This document shows positions 61,452-64,000 of a stretch of DNA of 64,000 nt, piece by piece. The notes below the pieces were generated by a model. The model had not been told where the DNA came from, did no database searches, and saw only the letters and a program-made list of their open reading frames with translations. Numbering within the stretch: the first letter of the stretch is position 1; every line of letters starts with the position of its first letter. Position numbers and translations under genes: made by a program. The DNA comes from Methylobacter sp. Its GTDB lineage: Bacteria > Pseudomonadota > Gammaproteobacteria > Methylococcales > Methylomonadaceae. The DNA is taken from contig JAUYMY010000081.1 in NCBI GenBank assembly GCA_030699385.1, positions 1 to 64,000 of the forward strand, in the 5' to 3' direction.

Positions 61452-62849
61452 ATGAAAAAGACTATGTACGAAAAAATCTGGGACAGCCACCTGGTCGTTG
61501 ATGTGGCCGGACAGGCACCTTTGCTTTATGTTGACCGGCATTTGATGCATGAAGTCACCAGTCCGCAGGCTTTTGAAGGTCTGCGTTTATCCAGCCGCAA
61601 AGTACGCAATCCGCACAGCATTCTTGCTACCATGGATCATTGCGTGCCCACCAAAAACCGCGATTTGCCGATTGCAGATCCGATTGCTAAAAAGCAAATC
61701 GAAACCATGGCAGACAACTGCCGCGAAAACGGCTTGAATCTGTATGACATGAAAAACCCCAATAACGGCGTGATTCATGTGGTCGTGCCTGAGCATGGCT
61801 TCGTCCATCCGGGCATGGTCGTGGTCTGCGGCGATAGCCATACCGCAACCCACGGCGCATTCGGCGCGCTGGCTTTCGGCATCGGCACTTCCGAGGTCGA
61901 GCACGTCATGGCGACGCAAACCTTGCCGCAAAAGAAATCCAAAACCATGCAAATCATCGTCAATGGTGAGCTGTCCAAATACGCCTCAGCCAAAGATATT
62001 GCCCTGGCGATTACCGGCAAAATCGGCACCGCAGGCGGCACCGGCTACGTGATTGAATACACCGGTTCGGCGATTCGGGAACTGTCGATGGAAGGCCGCA
62101 TGACGCTGTGCAACATGGCGATTGAAGCGGGCGCCAGAGCCGGCTTGATTGCCCCCGACGAAAAAACCTACGACTACCTGAAAGGCCGCGAATTTGCGCC
62201 ATCCGGTCAATATTGGGAGCAGGCTTTAGCGTATTGGAAAAGTCTGCCCAGCGATGACGGCGCGGTATTCGATGCCACTGTCACCTTAGACGCAGCCGAC
62301 ATTGCGCCGCAAGTATCGTGGGGTACCTCGCCCGAACAAGTGACCGGCGTTGATGGCGTAGTGCCCGCACCGGAAAGTTTCAGCGACGAGATCAAACGCC
62401 AAGCCTGCGAAAACGCCCTGGCTTATATGGGCTTAACGCCGAACACCAAAATCACCGATATTGCCATTGATTACGTGTTTATCGGCTCATGCACCAACGG
62501 CCGCATCGAAGATTTCCGCATTGCCGCCGAAGTGGCCAAAGGCACTAAAGTTGCCCCCGGCGTTACCGCGATTGCCGTGCCCGGCTCCTATCACGTCAAA
62601 CAACAAGCCGAACAAGAAGGCCTGGATAAAATCTTTACCGATGCCGGTTGGGAATGGCGCGAACCCGGATGCTCCATGTGTCTGGCGATGAATGGCGACG
62701 AACTGACCAAAGGCCAACGCAGCGCCTCGACCTCAAACCGCAATTTTGAAGGCCGTCAAGGTAAAGGCGGACGCACCCATTTGGTATCGCCCGCCATGGC
62801 AGCGGCCGCCGCAGCGGCAGGCCATTTTGTCGATATTCGTACACTATAA
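61452..62849 (+). CDS. leuC: 3-isopropylmalate dehydratase large subunit
   Basis: LeuC is an aconitase-family [4Fe-4S] enzyme that isomerises 2- to 3-isopropylmalate with LeuD. The family start ([13 protein letters not shown]) points to ATG 61452 ([13 protein letters not shown]), 465 aa; the track start adds 24 residues with no homology. Cluster ligands are in [14 protein letters not shown] and [29 protein letters not shown] is conserved. LeuD follows after an ACACGGAT-type repeat. Confidence 0.97.
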   Translation: MKKTMYEKIWDSHLVVDVAGQAPLLYVDRHLMHEVTSPQAFEGLRLSSRKVRNPHSILATMDHCVPTKNRDLPIADPIAKKQIETMADNCRENGLNLYDMKNPNNGVIHVVVPEHGFVHPGMVVVCGDSHTATHGAFGALAFGIGTSEVEHVMATQTLPQKKSKTMQIIVNGELSKYASAKDIALAITGKIGTAGGTGYVIEYTGSAIRELSMEGRMTLCNMAIEAGARAGLIAPDEKTYDYLKGREFAPSGQYWEQALAYWKSLPSDDGAVFDATVTLDAADIAPQVSWGTSPEQVTGVDGVVPAPESFSDEIKRQACENALAYMGLTPNTKITDIAIDYVFIGSCTNGRIEDFRIAAEVAKGTKVAPGVTAIAVPGSYHVKQQAEQEGLDKIFTDAGWEWREPGCSMCLAMNGDELTKGQRSASTSNRNFEGRQGKGGRTHLVSPAMAAAAAAAGHFVDIRTL

Positions 62850-62883
62850 ATACGCGGCAAAAGTTCATTTCATTAGATAATAG

Positions 62884-62955
62884 AACACAGATGACACGGA
62901 TTTTACTGATAAACACGGATAAAAAAATCCGTCTTATCAGTGACATCCGTGTCCT
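62884..62955. repeat. Interspersed inverted repeat, ACACGGAT family
   Basis: gacacggattttactgataaacacggat faces atccgtcttatcagtgacatccgtgtc; outer, middle (actgataa/ttatcagt) and inner stems all pair. It fills the leuC-leuD gap, so the co-transcript would carry a strong hairpin there. Confidence 0.85.
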
Positions 62956-63005
62956 GTTTTTCTAACGGCCAACTCACAGCAAAATTTTAAAAATCGGAAA
63001 GAATT

Positions 63006-63617
63006 ATGGAACCGTACAAAAAACACGAAAGCATTGCCGCCTTAATGAACCGCAGCAATGTCGATACCGACCAGATTATCCCCAAGCAATTCCTGAAAAA
63101 AGTGGAACGCAGCGGCTTTGGTCAACACCTGTTTCACGACTGGCGTTTTAACGATGACGGCAGCGACAACGCCGAATTCGAATTGAACAAACCGGCGTTC
63201 AAAGGCGCCAAAATCCTGGTCGCCGGCGACAATTTCGGTTGCGGCTCATCGCGCGAACACGCGCCCTGGGCGATTGCCGATTATGGTTTTAACACCATTA
63301 TTTCCACCAGCTATGCCGATATTTTCTACAACAACTGTTTTAAAAACGGCATCTTGGCGATTAAAGTCGATAAAGTGCAGCTGGATAAATTGATGGCCGA
63401 AATTGCCGCCAACGAAGGCGTGCGTTTTGTCGTTGATCTGGAAAACCAGCAAGTCACCACGCCCGGCGGCAATGGTTTCAGCTTTGAAATCGACCCGTTC
63501 CGCAAAGGCAATTTATTGAGCGGCCTGGATGATATTGGCTTGACCTTGAAGCATGTCGATAAGATTACCGAGTACGAACAACAGCATAAGCAAAATTTTC
63601 CTTGGCTTTGGGCTTAG
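63006..63617 (+). CDS. leuD: 3-isopropylmalate dehydratase small subunit
   Basis: LeuD is the swivel-domain partner of LeuC, 203 aa. It has the family segments MNRSNVDTDQIIPKQFLKKVER, AGDNFGCGSSREHAPWAI and the C-terminal FRKGNLLSGLDDIGLTL. In related genomes leuB usually follows; here a broken restriction gene and a helicase-like gene are next, so leuB must lie beyond them or elsewhere. Confidence 0.97.
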   Translation: MEPYKKHESIAALMNRSNVDTDQIIPKQFLKKVERSGFGQHLFHDWRFNDDGSDNAEFELNKPAFKGAKILVAGDNFGCGSSREHAPWAIADYGFNTIISTSYADIFYNNCFKNGILAIKVDKVQLDKLMAEIAANEGVRFVVDLENQQVTTPGGNGFSFEIDPFRKGNLLSGLDDIGLTLKHVDKITEYEQQHKQNFPWLWA

Positions 63618-63688
63618 TTTTGTAAATACGCTGTGCGTACCTTTCGGTATTTGATGGTATGCGCAGCGCGCCCTACATAACTATTTCA

Positions 63689-63857
63689 ATGAAAAACTAC
63701 AATTTATCATTTATCAGCGATGTCGATTTATTCAATCATGTTAAAGAAACGGTTGAGAAATATCGTTTTACCGTTTGATGCAAAGATTTACCGAAAAACA
63801 ATTCAACAGGTCGTGGAAAAAGCCTATTTTCATATTGCGACACTTAATTTCGGGTAA
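63689..63857 (+). pseudogene. Remnant of a type II restriction endonuclease gene (Eco47II-like)
   Basis: ATG 63689 opens 29 codons (YNLSFISDVDLFNHVKETVE ...) ending at TGA 63776. A second frame entered at 63774 continues FDAKIYRKTIQQVVEKAYF to a stop at 63855. The two halves resemble, from memory, successive parts of the Eco47II/Sau96I-type endonucleases, with an internal deletion and frameshift at about 63774 and the C-terminal two thirds missing. No methyltransferase is in the window. Family assignment is moderate. Confidence 0.55.
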
Positions 63858-63863
63858 AAATAA

Positions 63864-64000
63864 ATGACTTTTCATGACGGACTCTATGATGAAGTTTTGT
63901 CAAATGCACTGTGGGAGCAGCTATCTAAATCAACCAGCGAAACAGATCGTAGCCTAGAAATAATTTCACCAGAGGACGCAACTGAACGATTAGCCGATGC
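63864..64000 (+). CDS. Helicase-like protein (DUF3427-type), N-terminal part only
   Basis: ATG 63864 opens a frame still open at the window end (45 codons). It starts MTFHDGLYDEVLSNALWEQL and continues ISPEDATERLADA. The pattern GLYDXL...L...(dA)..LA resembles the N-terminus of large phospholipase-D/DEAD helicases with a DUF3427 tail, which occur in defence regions. With only 45 residues visible this is a weak assignment. Confidence 0.45.
   Translation, partial: MTFHDGLYDEVLSNALWEQLSKSTSETDRSLEIISPEDATERLAD

Noticed and set aside
61146-61550. 134-aa reverse ORF upstream of and over leuC
   Set aside because: It crosses the leuC start and promoter region, has no domain and no supporting signals.
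63711-63860. A functional small gene downstream of leuD
   Set aside because: The two halves are in different frames and resemble consecutive pieces of one endonuclease, so a pseudogene explains them better than two small genes.

Overview
The window looks like part of the chromosome of a gammaproteobacterial (type I) methanotroph, Methylomonas/Methylobacter-like. The main evidence is a complete pmoCAB operon for particulate methane monooxygenase. Further C1 genes support it: an NAD-dependent formate dehydrogenase operon (fdsGBA-fdhD-fdsD), mtdA, glyA, fhs, glycerate 2-kinase and malate dehydrogenase, plus a phosphoketolase/acetate kinase pair. The organism is inferred from gene content, not from any 16S sequence. 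No plasmid or phage backbone, rRNA or CRISPR array was seen.

Layout. 1-6.2 kb: end of a tRNA-Val, tRNA-Asp, ppiD, fabI (reverse), and a solute-binding lipoprotein with a single permease. 6.8-11.7 kb: ilvI-ilvH-ilvC, split by an AT-rich three-gene module (9.0-10.6 kb). 11.8-15.3 kb: PepSY membrane protein and an alpha/beta-hydrolase lipoprotein. 15.4-21.9 kb (reverse): formate dehydrogenase operon with a HicAB toxin-antitoxin pair inside it. 22.4-26.6 kb: rpmE, an unknown envelope protein and pmoCAB. 26.9-34.3 kb: a glycosyltransferase, then the reverse heat-shock operon hrcA-grpE-dnaK-dnaJ-dapB with a CIRCE operator. 34.5-43.5 kb: mdh, mtdA, gckA, glyA, fhs and a DHH phosphoesterase; an abortive-infection-like gene and an antitoxin-like gene sit between glyA and fhs. 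43.9-55.7 kb: O-antigen region for CDP-tyvelose (rfbF, rfbG, rfbH, paratose synthase, rfbE, flippase, glycosyltransferases). 55.7-60.3 kb (reverse): ackA, xfp and an Old Yellow Enzyme. 60.5-64 kb: MazEF, leuC, leuD, a broken restriction-endonuclease gene and the start of a helicase-like gene.

How the genes work together. PMO makes methanol. Formate from later C1 oxidation is either oxidised by Fds for NADH or assimilated through Fhs, MtdA and GlyA into serine-type reactions with GckA and Mdh. Phosphoketolase and AckA make acetate and ATP from sugar phosphates of the RuMP cycle. IlvIHC and LeuCD serve branched-chain amino acid synthesis. The rfb genes make a 3,6-dideoxyhexose for the cell surface.

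Most striking features. (1) A MazF/PemK-type toxin domain is fused in frame to the dehydratase RfbH, directly after a MazE-like antitoxin gene in the rfb operon. (2) Small toxin-antitoxin or defence modules are repeatedly inserted between genes of metabolic operons, always in the direction of the host operon. (3) Two families of interspersed inverted repeats, built from CACGAA and ACACGGAT units, occupy the intergenic spaces. (4) A DUF4160 gene is interrupted by a 5-bp tandem duplication, and a restriction-endonuclease gene is a remnant.
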